A stretch of DNA of 64,000 bases from Notolepis coatsorum (taxonomy: Eukaryota; Chordata; Actinopteri; Aulopiformes; Paralepididae): positions 119,220,005 to 119,284,004 of the forward strand of contig OZ020588.1 in the NCBI GenBank assembly GCA_963971535.1. The letters run 5' to 3'. Every line of letters begins with the position of its first letter. Position 1 is the stretch's first letter. The translations under genes and the position numbers were made by a program. The notes beneath the pieces are model-generated. The model made no database searches, was not told where the DNA came from, and was given only the letters and a program-made list of their open reading frames with translations. Below, piece after piece: positions 40,891 through 52,016 of the stretch.

Positions 40891-42201
40891 AAGGTGGGCA
40901 TAGATTCTTTTTTTAAATCTAGATTAATCTATCTGCAATCCTGGATTTAATCTAGATTAATCTAGATTAAAATGGCTAAAAAAAATATTCTGCCGAAGCC
41001 ATTCAAAATATGTGTGTTCTACCCAAATAATGACCAGAAGTAAGTCCTTACTTTTTCTTTCCTCCTTACGTTTCTCAGGCCAGGTGGCCCATTACACCAT
41101 GAGCCCATCTCCCGTTTCCAAAATGCATTACAGACTGTTTGAAAAAGCTGTTTTGCTATGATAATTGGTAATGAAATATCAAAATAATGTTCAATAAGAT
41201 GTAGGCTACTTGTGTTTAATAAGTTGTTTTATTCAGAAGTTAACACAAATAAATAATATTACCAGTACAGAACAGTACAGTATAGCACACTCTCAGGAGC
41301 AAAACAGAAAGAAGCATTTCAAACTTGAACTATGTGACATGGCTTGACTCAATCAGTCCAATCTCTATTTCTCCTTCTTCCACCAGTCACTCAGGCAGAC
41401 CAGCTTGTTTTGTAGCGGTATCTACTTATAGTGCCTATAATATTTTTTCCCGTTGGGTGCCAGACAGGGTCAAACCCTGCCAATGCAAATAAAATTACCT
41501 TTTTAATTGGTTAATTAGGCTCCGGCATAAGACTGTACCACATAAAGGTAGACAAATAATTTAATTAATAGTAGGCCTAGACTACTGAGCAAGCTAAATC
41601 GGTTAGTTTGCTAAAATTTAACAATCAATTACCTTTTCATAAATTCAAAAACCACTCAAGAGTCATGCTCAATTCAAAATCAAAATGTCCATGTATTGGA
41701 TTCAATTCAAATCATAAGCAAACATTTCATAAAACAAACAATTCATTTTCAGTCCAGCATGTGTGTTAAACTCCCATAAACCAGTCAGGTCACTCAATTC
41801 AGTTCAGTCCGTGGGGCAGCGGTGGCCTAAGGTTAGAGAAGCGGGTTTGTGACCGGAAGGTTGCCGGTTCGATCCCCGGGACCGACAGGAACCCCAACCG
41901 CTGAAGTGCCCTTGAGCAAGGCACTTAACCCGCAACTGCTCCAGTGGAGTTGCTCAGTGGCCAATGGTGTCAACTGTGGTTGTACTGGGCAGCTCCCAGG
42001 TGTGAATGGAACTGTGTGAATGTGAAGCAGGGCGTTCCTGAAAAAGAGCATCTGTGCTCAGAGAACCTACCCTGGATAAATAAAGGTTAAAAAAAAAGTA
42101 TTATTAAATTTTTTTTAGATTAACGGCGTCAATTATATTATCGCGCGATACTAGTCTCGCGTTAACGCAGCACATTAACGCCGTTAACGGCCCAGCTCTA
42201 A
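40891..42201. mobile_element. hAT-type MITE with V-SINE insertion
   Basis: The right end TTTAGATTAACGGCGTCAA to CGTTAACGGCCCAGCTCTA and the left part GGTGGGCATAGATT, AATCTAGATTAATCTA are ends of a very common fish MITE as I remember it. Ends are partly decayed and no 8-bp target duplication is visible. A V-SINE sits in the right half. No transposase is encoded. Confidence 0.5.
41812..42095 (+). mobile_element. V-SINE (tRNA-derived)
   Basis: A tRNA-like head with B box CCGGTTCGATCCCCGGG is followed by the strongly conserved central block GAAGTGCCCTTGAGCAAGGC then ACTTAACCC. The 3' end is CCCTGGATAAATAAAGGTTA and poly(A). The central block is the hallmark of the vertebrate V-SINE superfamily. 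Confidence 0.88.
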
Positions 42202-42852
42202 TTAAAACATATGTGTAACAAATAAGAAATACAAATTCCACGGAAGGCATTAAATAATTATTATTTTCAATAATTTCACAATAATTGCATAATTGTGTTT
42301 GAATATCTGAGTAATTAAAGTAATTATACATTTGTCCAAAATAGCTGGTTCAGATATGGTTAAGCAGCTGCCCTGTGATCAGATGAATCCATATTATTTA
42401 TTTTTCCGACATCAAATGCGTAATTTCTTATCGTACAAATATTGTCATATTTATTTTAATTATGATTAAGTAATTAATTCCAAGGAGGCCTGTAGCGTTA
42501 ACATGAAGGAATCACTATGAGAACACAGTCTGTCAAGTTAATATAATTTTCAATTAGTCAATCAATCATAAGAGTGCTCCTCAGCACTCTTAAATCTGCT
42601 CTCAGCCACGCTCAAATCTGATCTCAGGAAAATGTGGGGACTCACGCTACCAGCCCTAATATGTCTTAAATGGGCAGAAATCTGCCTAAGAGGAAATGTT
42701 TGGTCGTAAATTTGTTCGGGAATGAGACCCAATGTCTTGTAAACGAATCAGTGCCACAATATGTTTTTCAATATTAAGCCAGCGGGCCTCAGAATTTTAA
42801 TTAAACCAACTCAACAGAGGACGAAATGATAACACTTGAAAATATAACTTAA

Positions 42853-43277
42853 AGGGGAACTATTTTACTATTTCTTTCACTATTTGGGCACTTTTACACA
42901 ATTCCTGTGAGTCTATGGAACACCTCTGTAATATACATATTTTTTTTATTCATTGTTTTGTATTTCTAATCAAGTCCTCAAAAACAGCATTTTTCTACCT
43001 CAAGATTTCGAGCTGTTTTGAGTCTGGGCTGCAGGGCGGCACCTAAACCACTGCGGAGCGTCGTCGTCTATCTCAACATTAACATGCAGCAGTGACTATA
43101 TGACATATAGGCACATTTTCAAACGACTCAGTTCAGTGAGGGTGAATATTGTGAGAGGAGAATTGGAAGAATGCGCCAATATGAGAATTTTGAGACATAG
43201 ATCATATTAATATAAGTTCACATAGCTAGGAAACAATGCTAAACACTCAAAAAGGCCATTTATAAGATAGTTCCCCT
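42853..43277. mobile_element. TTAA-target MITE, 425 bp
   Basis: TTAA occurs at 42849-42852 and 43278-43281. The ends are AGGGGAACTAT and its exact reverse complement. The size, lack of coding sequence and TTAA duplication mark a non-autonomous piggyBac- or Kolobok-type element. The interrupted L1 reading continues across it. Confidence 0.85.
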
Positions 43278-44081
43278 TTAAGATTTGGTAGAGCTAAACC
43301 GCCAGATTGCCGCTCATTTTGGAAGGTAGTAAGTTTAACCCGAGATCGCTTGCCTCGCCATATACATTTTGAGACTGCTCTATGTAAATTTTTCCAATAA
43401 GCAACAGGTGGGGCAATAGGAATCATGGAACTACAGAAGTTTACTCGAGGTAATATGTTCATTTTGATAATAGAGACTCTTCCGGAAAGGGAGACAGGTA
43501 TATTACACCATCGATTGAGATCGTCTATGATTGACATAATGGTTCTATTGTAGTTTACAGACAAAAAATTTAAGGAAATATATCAATACCAAGATATTTA
43601 AATTGGGTTACAACCGGGATCTCATGGTCAAGCACAGAGTTAGGAGTGGTTCTTAGGTACATTAGTGCTGATTTGGTGAAACAGAATTTTAAAAAAATTT
43701 GCAGGAGGCTTGAGAGGGAATGAGATACATTCTCCATATATAACAAGATGTGGTCCGCATAGAGCGAAATATGATGATCAGTAGAATTTACAGAGATTGG
43801 CTTAATGTTTTCTGATTGCCGTATAGCTTGGGCTAAAGGTTCAAGGGCTAAAATAAACAATTTTGAAAGGAGCAGAACTAATATTTCCGGTTATAACACT
43901 GGCTGATGGATTAAAAAATTTAATTTTTACCATATTTATGAAATTTTGACCTAGTCCCATATGTTTCAGTACAGCCCAAAGATAGGTCCACTCCAGACGG
44001 GCAAAGGCCTTTTCTGTGTCAACAGAGAGAACAGCTGACGACACTTTAGCATGAGAGGCGGAGTTGACAATGTGAAGGAGA
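43278..44081 (-). pseudogene. L1-type reverse transcriptase relic
   Basis: Open pieces on the minus strand read [20 protein letters not shown] (about 44040), EPLAQAIRQSENIKPISV and HHISLYADHILLYMEN (43750s), then SLSGRVSIIKMNILPRVNFC. These correspond to RT blocks of the intact L1. The catalytic box reads YADH in place of YADD. Frames shift between pieces, so no active enzyme is expected. Confidence 0.75.
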
Positions 44082-44940
44082 CAGGGCCGGACTGGGGAAA
44101 TAATTCATACCGGGAGATATAGCGCGAAATATAGCCCCAATCAGGCCACTTTTTAAGTGGGGGGTCTGGGGGTCCCTCACCAGGATTTTTTTTGTTACAA
44201 CGACTTAATTTCCTGCATTCTGGTGAATTTTAGTGCATGTGAATCACAAACTAATGAGCCAACAATTGCTTAGTACAATGTACTGTTATGGACCTCAAAT
44301 AAAACTGTTGTGGCACTAGCAATGCTACTCTCTCCACCTTCAAAAAGAAAAAAGCAAGAGCACAACATATTTTTCTATTTACTATTATAATACAGTTAAC
44401 CACTCTCTCCTGTAAGGGCCTTTCTTTTTCTTTGTTTTATCCCTCTCTCCTCCACCCTTTCTCTTTCTTCCACTGTCCATCTTGACATCAACGTTAATTG
44501 ACTTTCGCTCTACTGTATCTCTCCCGAGTCCCTCACTACCTGGCTCACTGCCTGGCTGTTATTCTGCATCTGAGTGCCGTCTGCCATTCCATTCGCCGCC
44601 TCCGCTGTCAATCAGTTGTATCGCCTGGTCCCGCCTCCACCAATCACAAGCGGCAGCACGGCTCCATTGTGTGTGTGTGATCCGTGTGAGGGAGAGAGTC
44701 AGATAGTTCTCCAACTCTGTCGCAGACAGTGAAATCCTGGTTGTTCCCCACCCACCTAGGTTATCTAACTATCGCGCAGCGCCGCCGCCACAACTAGAAA
44801 CAATGGCCTGGCAAAACAAATTATAATAATAATAATAACATTTTTTTTTTTTTTTTTTTTTTTTATATAATTTTTTTTTAATCTGTGCAGGCCAGGCCAC
44901 CGGGAAAACTCCCGGTGCCCCGATGGCCAGTCCGGGCCTG
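44082..44940. mobile_element. hAT-type MITE, 859 bp, with 8-bp TSD
   Basis: It begins CAGGGCCGGACTGGGG and ends CCCCGATGGCCAGTCCGGGC then CTG. It is flanked by GAAGGAGA at 44074-44081 and 44941-44948, the 8-bp duplication expected of hAT. Inside are a T-rich tract (44841-44880) and a CA/TG-poor unique body without coding sequence. Confidence 0.85.
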
Positions 44941-45006
44941 GAAGGAGACATCGCAAATTATCAGACGAAAGTCTTTTTTTAACAAAACCACTTTGATCTG
45001 GGTGAA

Positions 45007-46057
45007 TCAGTTTGAGGATTCTGCTCTTTTCCTGATAAGATCGTTTAGTTCACTCTTAACATTGGGTAGTGTAGCGGCAGTCTGCTGAGAGTAATGCCTC
45101 TGTTGAGATAGGTCCAAGGTAGACAGCATGGTTTCTAATTCCAATATTCGTTTTAGCTGAGATTTATTAAGACTTGAAGAGAAAGTAATAGCATTATTTC
45201 TGACAAAGCCTTTAGTGGCGTCCCAAAGTATCCTGAAATCATCCACAGAGTTATTATTAATCAATAAAAATTGGGCTAGCTCAGACTGAAATTGCTCACA
45301 GAATGCTGGATTATCCAATAAAGAGCAGTTAAAGCGCCATCTAGTGGCCTTTTTCTTAGCCTGGCTGAATTGAAATTGACAGAAATAGGCACGGTGATCT
45401 GATAAACTCATAGGTCGGATTTTTTTGACGTCTGAAAATAAGGATGCTGATATTAAAACAAAATCAATACGGGAAAATGATAGATGTCTATTAGAGAAAA
45501 AGGTATACTCCCTGTTGCCTGGATTATGAACCTGCCAAATATCAATAAGATTAAAGTCAGATAGCAAGTGCTTTAAAGCGTTTGTTGAGCGAGCATTATG
45601 ATTAACTGCTTTAGATTTATCCCAGATATGATCCAAAACAGAATTCATATCTGACCCAATAATCAACTGGAAATCAGCTAGTTCCATTAGTACTTTATTC
45701 AATGATTGAAAAAAGTCTGGTTCATAACAGTTGGGTGCATAGTCATAGACATTAATAAACACAATTATTTTACCATTATGAATACATTTAAAAAAAAGCT
45801 ATTCTTCCTTCTTGATCACTGCCTTTGCCTATGATGGTAATTTTGCATTTTTTATCAATGATTATAGCAACCCCTTTGGTTTTATTCAAAGCTGAAGCAG
45901 AAGAAGCCACTTTATAACGCTGATTTTCTAATTTGTGCATATCTCTTTCAAGCAAGTGCGTTTCTTGTAACATGGCAATTTCAACTCGATCAGCTAGCCC
46001 TTTTAATGAAATTGTTAAGACTTTATCGTTCCATGAAAAAATTGCTAAAGACGACAT
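45007..46057 (-). pseudogene. L1-type endonuclease relic
   Basis: The minus strand from 46057 reads MSSLAIFSWNDKVLTISLKG, IAMLQETHLLERDMHKL, then after a frame change FQLIIGSDMNSVLDHIWDK, RIDFVLISASLF and LSDHRAYFCQF. These are the N-terminal endonuclease landmarks of L1 ORF2 (E of QETH, D of SDMN, the SDH end). A frameshift near 45770-45790 and lost residues show decay. Confidence 0.8.
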
Positions 46058-46496
46058 TCATAATATGAAGTAAAATAATTCAAAAGTATATGAATCTGTA
46101 CTAATTAGGGGTGTAACGGTACACAAAATCCACGGTTCAGTACGTACCTCGGTTTTGAAGTCACGGTTCGGTATTTTTTCTGTACAATCCTTTTCATTTA
46201 TCTATTTATTTAACTGTATTAAACAATATAAAACGAATTGGCCATAATTGACTGAGTAAACTAATGCTTACTGCTGTAACCTACTAATAACACTTAAGTA
46301 AATCTGAAGATTATTATATAGCAGACAGATGCCTTGGAGGATAAGTCATGGACAACTGTAGCGTGTGCTTGTTTATACATTTAACCCCTTTCATGACTAT
46401 GATGCTTGAATACAGGGGCAGGGCTTGCATCACAGTCATGAAAGGGGCTAGTTTATAGAGCTGGTGGTATGACTTGCTGGCTGAAATACGGACGAG

Positions 46497-46655
46497 GGAA
46501 TGAATGAATGAAAACTTTATTAACAGATTGCAGAATGGGTACAATACAGTACGGCTCAATACACACAATTGTTAAGGGGATGCAGACCAGAGAAAGACGT
46601 TTGTCTTGTTTACATCAGGGTCCCCCATTTTCAATTCATAGTGCTAGGTAGCGGG
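46497..46655 (-). mobile_element. LINE 3' end (same family as 60.7-kb LINE)
   Basis: GAATGAATGAATGAAAAC, ACTTTATTAACAGATTGCAG and CAGGGTCCCCCATTTTCAA match 60720-60860 almost exactly. It is a short 5'-truncated copy inserted in hAT element 1. Confidence 0.8.
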
Positions 46656-46656
46656 G

Positions 46657-46914
46657 CTATATTACTTTTAACATGTGCTTAAACCCAGTGTTCTCGACAA
46701 CGGAGTATGGTCGCAGATCTGCTGCTATAAAAACACATATGGCGTTTGTTATTGCGTTGGCCCGGTCTGAATTAATAGCGAGATGCTTCTTGAATGCAAC
46801 GGGGAGCTGGGTTTGCACTAGCATATGTTTCTTCCATGTACCAGTGATATTCACATTCGGGTGATGCCGTTTCAAATGCGTGATAAAGTTCGCAATAAAG
46901 TTGAACAATGACAT
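46657..46914 (-). pseudogene. hAT transposase remnant (ZBED-like)
   Basis: The 85-residue frame from the ATG at 46914 reads FNFIANFITHLKRHHPNVNI, then RANAITNAICVFIAADLRPY and SVVENTGFKHMLKVI. The first part resembles the end of a BED zinc finger. The second is the conserved start of the hAT transposase core as found in fish ZBED1/ZBED4-like proteins. The catalytic domain and dimerisation region are missing through internal deletion and the LINE insertion. The host element therefore depends on transposase made elsewhere. Confidence 0.78.
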
Positions 46915-47239
46915 GGCTCTGGCTTGTCAGTTAGTATTGACTCGCCATACCAAAGCTAATATGCTATGCTGAATTACAGCTCTCGTTCAGTGTAGCTGCG
47001 CACTGCGTGGAATGAACAAACAACATCCGGTTAGTTGTGCACGTTATATTAGGGCCGGGGGGATTTAAGTTCCGCAAAAAAAGGTTCCATACCGTTGCAA
47101 TCGCTCGGTGCACAGCGCGTACTGTACTGGAGGACCACATTGAGGCGGTACAGTACGTATCCGCGTACCGTTACACCCCTAGTACTAATTAGGGATGTCC
47201 GATATTATCGGCCTACCCATATTATCGGCCGATATCGCC

Positions 47240-48345
47240 ATTAAAATGTGGTGTCAGGAGAACTGCCTCTCCCTGAACGTCAGCAAAACAAAAGAGATGA
47301 TTGTGGACTTCAGGAGGTCGGGGGTCAAGGACTACAGCCCCCTCAGCATCGACGGGGCACCGGTTTGAGAAAGTGAACAGTTTCAAGTACCTCGGAGCCC
47401 ACATATCCGAGGACTTGACATGGACCACACACATTGACAGTGTTGTGAAGAAGGCACGACAACGCCTCTACTTCCTCAGGCGCCTAAGGAAGTTACAAGT
47501 CAGTCAGAAGATCCTTAGGAACTTCTACTCATGTACAATAGAGAGCATCCTGACTGGCAACATCACCTCCTGGTTTGGGAATAGCACTGCACAAGACCGT
47601 AGCAGACTACAAAGAGTGACACGTTCAGCCGAACGCACAATTGGAGGGGGGCTTCCCACCCTCCAGAACATTTACAACAAGCGGTGCAGGGGGAAGGCTA
47701 AGAGAATTATTAAGGACTCGAGCCACCCGAACAACTGCCTCTTTGAACTGCTGCGGTCAGGCAAGCGATACCGGAGTCTTAAGGCGAGCACAGAAAGACT
47801 CAGAAGAAGCTTCTATCCCCAGGCCATCAGGCTGCTAAACGAACAATAAACACTATGCAACAACCATCAAATGCACACAGCACACACACCCACACGCACA
47901 CACTCAACAAACAACACACCGCAGCACCCACTCTCCACACTTTAGATCACACAAACACACTTTATAATTATTGATAAAGGATTTGCACTACAACTCGTAC
48001 ACCTACTGTAAATTGTACCTAAATTGCACCTCATCCCATTTCTGCCTTGCACTATATAGTATTGTATATTAGTACACTGCATAGTATTGTGTATTGTATA
48101 TTATATGGTAACTCAGTTACGTCTATTCTGCATCGAACATTGTACATATGTCTATACTGAACACTGTGACCTCATTTTTTTACTTCTAATTTACATACTA
48201 TACTATGTTATTTTATTTCATACTTATCTTATCTTGTCTTGCACAGTCTATGGAGCGTAACAGTAAGAAGCATTTTGTATAAAAGTATTCTGTACTTCTG
48301 TATGACAACTATTAAAGAAACTTGAAACTTGAAACTTGAACAATA
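47240..48345 (+). mobile_element. Rex1-like LINE, strongly 5'-truncated
   Basis: The C-terminal coding region is followed by a ~490-bp 3' untranslated part that ends in AACTATTAAAGAAACTTG and an (AACTTGA)-type tail. It sits between two TATCGG-rich pieces of hAT element 2. Confidence 0.82.
47243..47849 (+). pseudogene. Rex1-like reverse transcriptase C-terminus, frameshifted
   Basis: The first frame reads WCQENCLSLNVSKTKEMIVD and FRRSGVKDYSPLSIDGAPV up to a stop at about 47367. One-base slippage there moves the homologous sequence to the next frame, which reads VNSFKYLGAHISEDLTWTTH and FLRRLRKLQVSQKILRNFY and ends at 47849. This is the palm end, thumb and C-terminal part of the same type of protein as the LINE at 15.2-17.0 kb. 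It is inactive. Confidence 0.8.
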
Positions 48346-48392
48346 TCGGAAAATATCGGTATCGGTTCTAAAAAAAAATAAAAAAGTATTAC

Positions 48393-48455
48393 ATTTCTAT
48401 AACCTTTATTTACCCAGGCAAGCAAGTAAGAACAAATTCTGATTTTATTTATTGT
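48393..48455 (-). repeat. V-SINE-like 3' end fragment
   Basis: ATAACCTTTATTTACCCAGG is the reverse complement of the CCTGGRTAAATAAAGGTTA end seen at 42068-42092. Only the 3' end is present. Confidence 0.5.
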
Positions 48456-48494
48456 CAAAAGTATGCATAATGTTGTGTTAATTCCACAACAAGA

Positions 48495-49005
48495 GATATG
48501 TAAGGGATAATGTATGGCTACGAGGTCATTGTCGCAAAATAATTGACCGACACAGAGTTTAAAATACCGAGGCGTCGCGCCGAGGTGTTTTAAACGTAGT
48601 GAAGGTCAATTATTTTGCGACAATGACCGAGTAGGCTATACATTATCCCGCTTATTACATGGCTAACTTACTAACAATATACCTAATTCATTTGACAAAT
48701 CGCAGTTGTTCTGTGGCTCTGTCAGCCCAAATAAAGTGATTATTATTATCGCGGGCAGCAGCCTCTGTTCTGGCTCCGCTGTGTTCTGGCTCCGCTCGTC
48801 GCTCCGCCCCCTGTCATCGCCGGCAGCACTGAATTGCACTGAAACAGTGTGTGTCAGTGGGCTTGATTGCCAACAGCTGCGCACTGCGGTCATTATTGAA
48901 AAAACAGCGGTCATTATTGAAAAATAATGACCGCAGTCGGGGGGCTGTTGACCAATCACAAGCAAGCATTTCGGCGAATGTGAAAACGCCATGTAATAAG
49001 TAATG
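48495..49005 (+). repeat. Hairpin repeat, unbroken copy
   Basis: It runs from GTAAGGGATAATGTATGGC to GAAAACGCCATGTAATAAG and matches the copy split by the BEL element (21306-21405 plus 30389-31075). Inverted arms of about 50 bp flank a GC-rich AATACCGAGGCGTCGCGCCG centre. It has only one 149-bp unit and the same TGCGGTCATTATT hairpin. Confidence 0.85.
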
Positions 49006-49034
49006 TTAATTACCTGATATTATTCCGTATTTTG

Positions 49035-49791
49035 TGTGAGGATTGGTCCGATTCCGCACGCTTCAAGGTACCAATTACCTTCGCGCACCTGAAGTGAGTT
49101 CTAATCAGCTCGGTGGAGCCCTTTATATACTCTGGTGTTCCTAACGTTCTGTGTCGGGTTGTTTTGGATTACCACTGGCTGCTGCTTGTTCCCTCCCGTG
49201 TTGTACCTCGTCTGTTTTTCTCCAGGACGCTGTTGCTTTTCTCTGTCATCCGTTGGATCTGTGCCTCATTGCCCGCTTTGTGCAATTGCACCTTGGTGAG
49301 TTTGGAACGTACTTTTTGGATACTCTGTTTTTCTTCGCATCTTCCTGACTCGGGACCTTTCTGTTTTTGTGTGTTTGGGTAACACTGAAGATTTGCCGTT
49401 TTTGTTTGTACTGGACTCAGCTAAACTTGTGTGTTGGTAACACTGAAGATTAAGTAACTTGTGTTTATACTGGACTCAGCTAAGGAGGACTGGACTGCCT
49501 TGTATTTCGTTGGCTTGTTTGTTGACAACTCTCTCTCTCTCCGTTCCTCCCCGAGTTGGATCTTCGAGTAGCTGCAGAGCCGCAGAGTCAGAGGCGCAAC
49601 GCCACTGTGCCGTCTCTGCACCAAGACGAGCTGCAGAGCCGCAGGCTACTCTGCCAAGAACATTCCCCACTTGTGCTTTTTGTTGTTTTTTCTATTCCCT
49701 GTTATTTTGGAAATAAATACGCCCTGGTTTTTGGCTAACTCTGAATTACCTGTCTGTGCCGTGCTATTGGGGTTGGTAACAAACCATAACA
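49035..49791 (+). repeat. 5' LTR of gypsy element
   Basis: 757 bp with TG and CA ends. A TTATATACTCTGGTG stretch (about 49123) resembles a TATA box, and GGAAATAAATACGCC near 49709 resembles a polyadenylation signal. It is followed by TTACGACCCGACC; I could not match this to a tRNA with confidence. Confidence 0.9.
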
Positions 49792-49843
49792 TTACGACCC
49801 GACCAGGTCGACCCCAGCCGACACAGACAGAGTTAGGGCAGCG

Positions 49844-50920
49844 TTGGCGGTCCAGATCCAGTTGACCAACGACCACACCCAACAGTTAGGTGCGGCTGCG
49901 GTTGCTGTGCAGGACCTCCGGGCCCAGGTCCAGCTTATTCTGGATTCCCTTGACACTCTGGCCACCCAGCAGACTACCCAGGGTAATCAGCAGGCTGAGA
50001 TTCTGCACCAGCTACAGGCTCTCAGTGCAGCATTTAACACCCTGCTTTTAACCCCACCTGTGCCAGGAGTCCCAGCCAGATCACCACCCGCCGCCGCGAC
50101 AGACCCTGCACCTCCCGACCTCGCACCTCGGGAGCCCCGTCTCTCCGAACCACGTTTGTTCGACGGTAACTTCGAGGATTGTGCCACATTCATCATGCAA
50201 TGTGAGTTGGTTTTCATTCATCAACCCAGCCGATTTACGTCAGAGGGAGCCCGATTAGCTTACATGACTAACCTGCTCACAGGCCGAGCAGCACAGTGGG
50301 TTACTGCTTCCTGGTCTATGAGGGCCGATTTTTGTTTCTCCTACCCAGACTTCGTGGCAGAGCTCCGAAGGGTTTTCCACCACCCAGCTCGTGGCCAGGA
50401 CCCGGGAGCTCGGTTGGGCACCTTCCGGCAGGGCAGTGGCAGTGTCATCGACTACGCGCTGGAGTTCAGACTGGCCGCAACCGAGAGCGGTTGGAATGAT
50501 CGGGCGCTTCATCTCACCTTCCTGAAGGGGCTCAACGACGCTGTAAGGGACCAGCTCGCGACCCGAGAGGAGCCCGATTCTCTCGAGGGCCTAATCAGCC
50601 TCGCCATTTGCATCGACGGCCGCCTCCGGGAGAGAAGGCGTGAGAGAGCACGACTGGGACCCCCAGACGTTCCCCAGACCCCCCGTACTCGTGACTGTTC
50701 TGCTGACCGTGACCGCGACTGGTGGCTTTTTTCCCTCCCGAGCTGTGACCAAGGAGGAACCCATGCAGCTGGGACGCACCCGCCTTAGCCCGGCCGAACG
50801 GGAGTCCAGGCTCAGGTCCGGCCTTTGTCTCTACTGCGGCCGGGATGGACACGTATCTCCAATTGCCCTACCCGGCCAGAAGGACCAGGCTCGCCGGGAC
50901 CCCGGGAGATCCTGGTGAGC
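49844..50920 (+). pseudogene. Gypsy gag
   Basis: A 314-codon open frame (to 50788) without an in-frame ATG near its start, so the start codon seems lost. A coiled-coil-like head (LRAQVQLILDSLDTL) precedes the retrotransposon gag core: FDGNFEDCATFIMQCELVF, TGRAAQWVTASWS, FVAELRRVFHHPARGQDP and HLTFLKGLNDAVRDQL. Frame changes near 50690 and 50850 separate it from a zinc knuckle (CLYCGRDGH) whose last cysteine is in another frame. Gag would form the particle shell. Confidence 0.82.
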
Positions 50921-51369
50921 CGTTTTTCCTGTTCCCACACCCGTGCACCACCTAACCGTCTGACGAGCGTCACCCTAGCCTGGGCGGACCAGCGGGCGAC
51001 GGTGGGTGCACTCATTGACTCTGTTGCTGAGGGGAGTTTCCTGGACGTGGAGTTTGCCACCCAGGCCAACATTCCACTTGAGGACCTCGAGAGGCCCTTG
51101 GAGGTTTTCGCGCTGGATCATCACCGCCTGGCTGACATCACTCAACGCACCTGTCCTGTCCTCCTCACCATTGCTGGTAACCACGTTGAGAGACTCCAGT
51201 TCTTTATTACCAGATCCCCTCTTGTCCCGGTAGTCCTGGGTCGGCCCTGCTCGCGCTGCATGAGCCCCACATCGCCTGGTCCTCCGGCACCATCAGGGGG
51301 TGGAGCTCCTCCTGTCGTGGCCAGTGTCTTCAGGCGGCGTCCAGTCTTTCGCTCCGGAGTTCCCCTTGT
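50869..51369 (+). pseudogene. Gypsy protease region
   Basis: The open frame contains TLAWADQRATVGALIDSVAE then GSFLDVEFA. Gypsy proteases carry D-S/T-G at this point; here the glycine is valine (DSV), which should abolish activity. VLLTIAGNHVERLQFFITRS and PVVLGRPC follow, as usual for the linker to RT. Confidence 0.75.
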
Positions 51370-52016
51370 GTGCCGCCCTCGGACCTCTCAACTATTCCCC
51401 CAGAGTACCACGACCTCAGGGAGGTTTTCAGCAAGTCCCGGGCTCAGGCCCTTCCTCCTCACCGGCCTTACGACTGTGCCATCAACCTCCGCTCAGGGGC
51501 CCCCCTTCCCGGCAGCCGCCTCTACAGTCTGACCGTCCCTGAGAAGGCCGACTCTCTGTCCCGGTTACACTCCAAGGGGGCTCCAACCACTGAGGATCCG
51601 ACTCCCATCCTCCCAGAGGCCGGGGTTGTGGGAGTGGTCACCTTGGGCATCGAAACCGTGGTCAGGCGTGCCCTACGTTTCCATCCCGCTCCCAGCAACG
51701 TACCTGTTCATCGCCTCTTAGTCCCCGACTCAGTCGGGTCCCGGGTTCTCCAATGGGGCCATACCAGCCGGTTTGCCTGCCACCCCGGCGTTCGTCGCAC
51801 TTTCTCCTTCCTGGCTCGTCGATTCTGGTGGCCCACCATGAGGAACGACATCAGGGAGTTTGTTCTGGCCTGCACGGTCTGCGCCCGCAGCAAGGCCTCC
51901 CACCAGGCACCCCCCGGCCTATTACAGCCACTTCCCATTCCGAGCCGCCCTCGGTCCCATCCGGGGAAGCCGAGGCCGGGCAGGTCGCCGGGTGGCTCCC
52001 GTGGAGGGGGGGGTAC
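51370..52016 (+). pseudogene. Gypsy RT start fused by deletion to integrase zinc domain
   Basis: It begins with the RT entry segment PPEYHDLREVFSKSRAQALP then PHRPYDCAINL. After SRLYSLTVPEKADSL the frame jumps to integrase-side sequence. There HTSRFACHPGVRRTFSFLAR, RFWWPTMRNDI and CTVCARSK form the H-H-C-C zinc domain. The catalytic cores of RT and integrase are missing, so an internal deletion joined the two. The 3' LTR follows a GGAGGGGGGGG purine tract. Confidence 0.8.

Larger units (their letters stand above)
42640..46097 (-). mobile_element. Old L1-type LINE, cut by several DNA transposons
   Basis: Minus-strand ORF2 pieces occur in order from 46057 (endonuclease) down to about 42650. 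They are interrupted by the TTAA-target MITE (42853-43277) and a hAT MITE (44082-44940). The 5' side continues beyond the two hAT elements, at 52913 onward. Frame breaks and stops are scattered through it. Removing the insertions restores the L1 gene order, which is how the nesting order can be read. Confidence 0.75.
46106..47181 (-). mobile_element. hAT element 1, internally deleted
   Basis: The ends are TAGGGGTGTAACGGTAC and its reverse complement. GTACTAAT lies immediately outside on both sides (46098-46105 and 47182-47189), an 8-bp target duplication. It still contains part of a transposase gene on the minus strand and has received a LINE tail at about 46497-46650. Confidence 0.9.
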
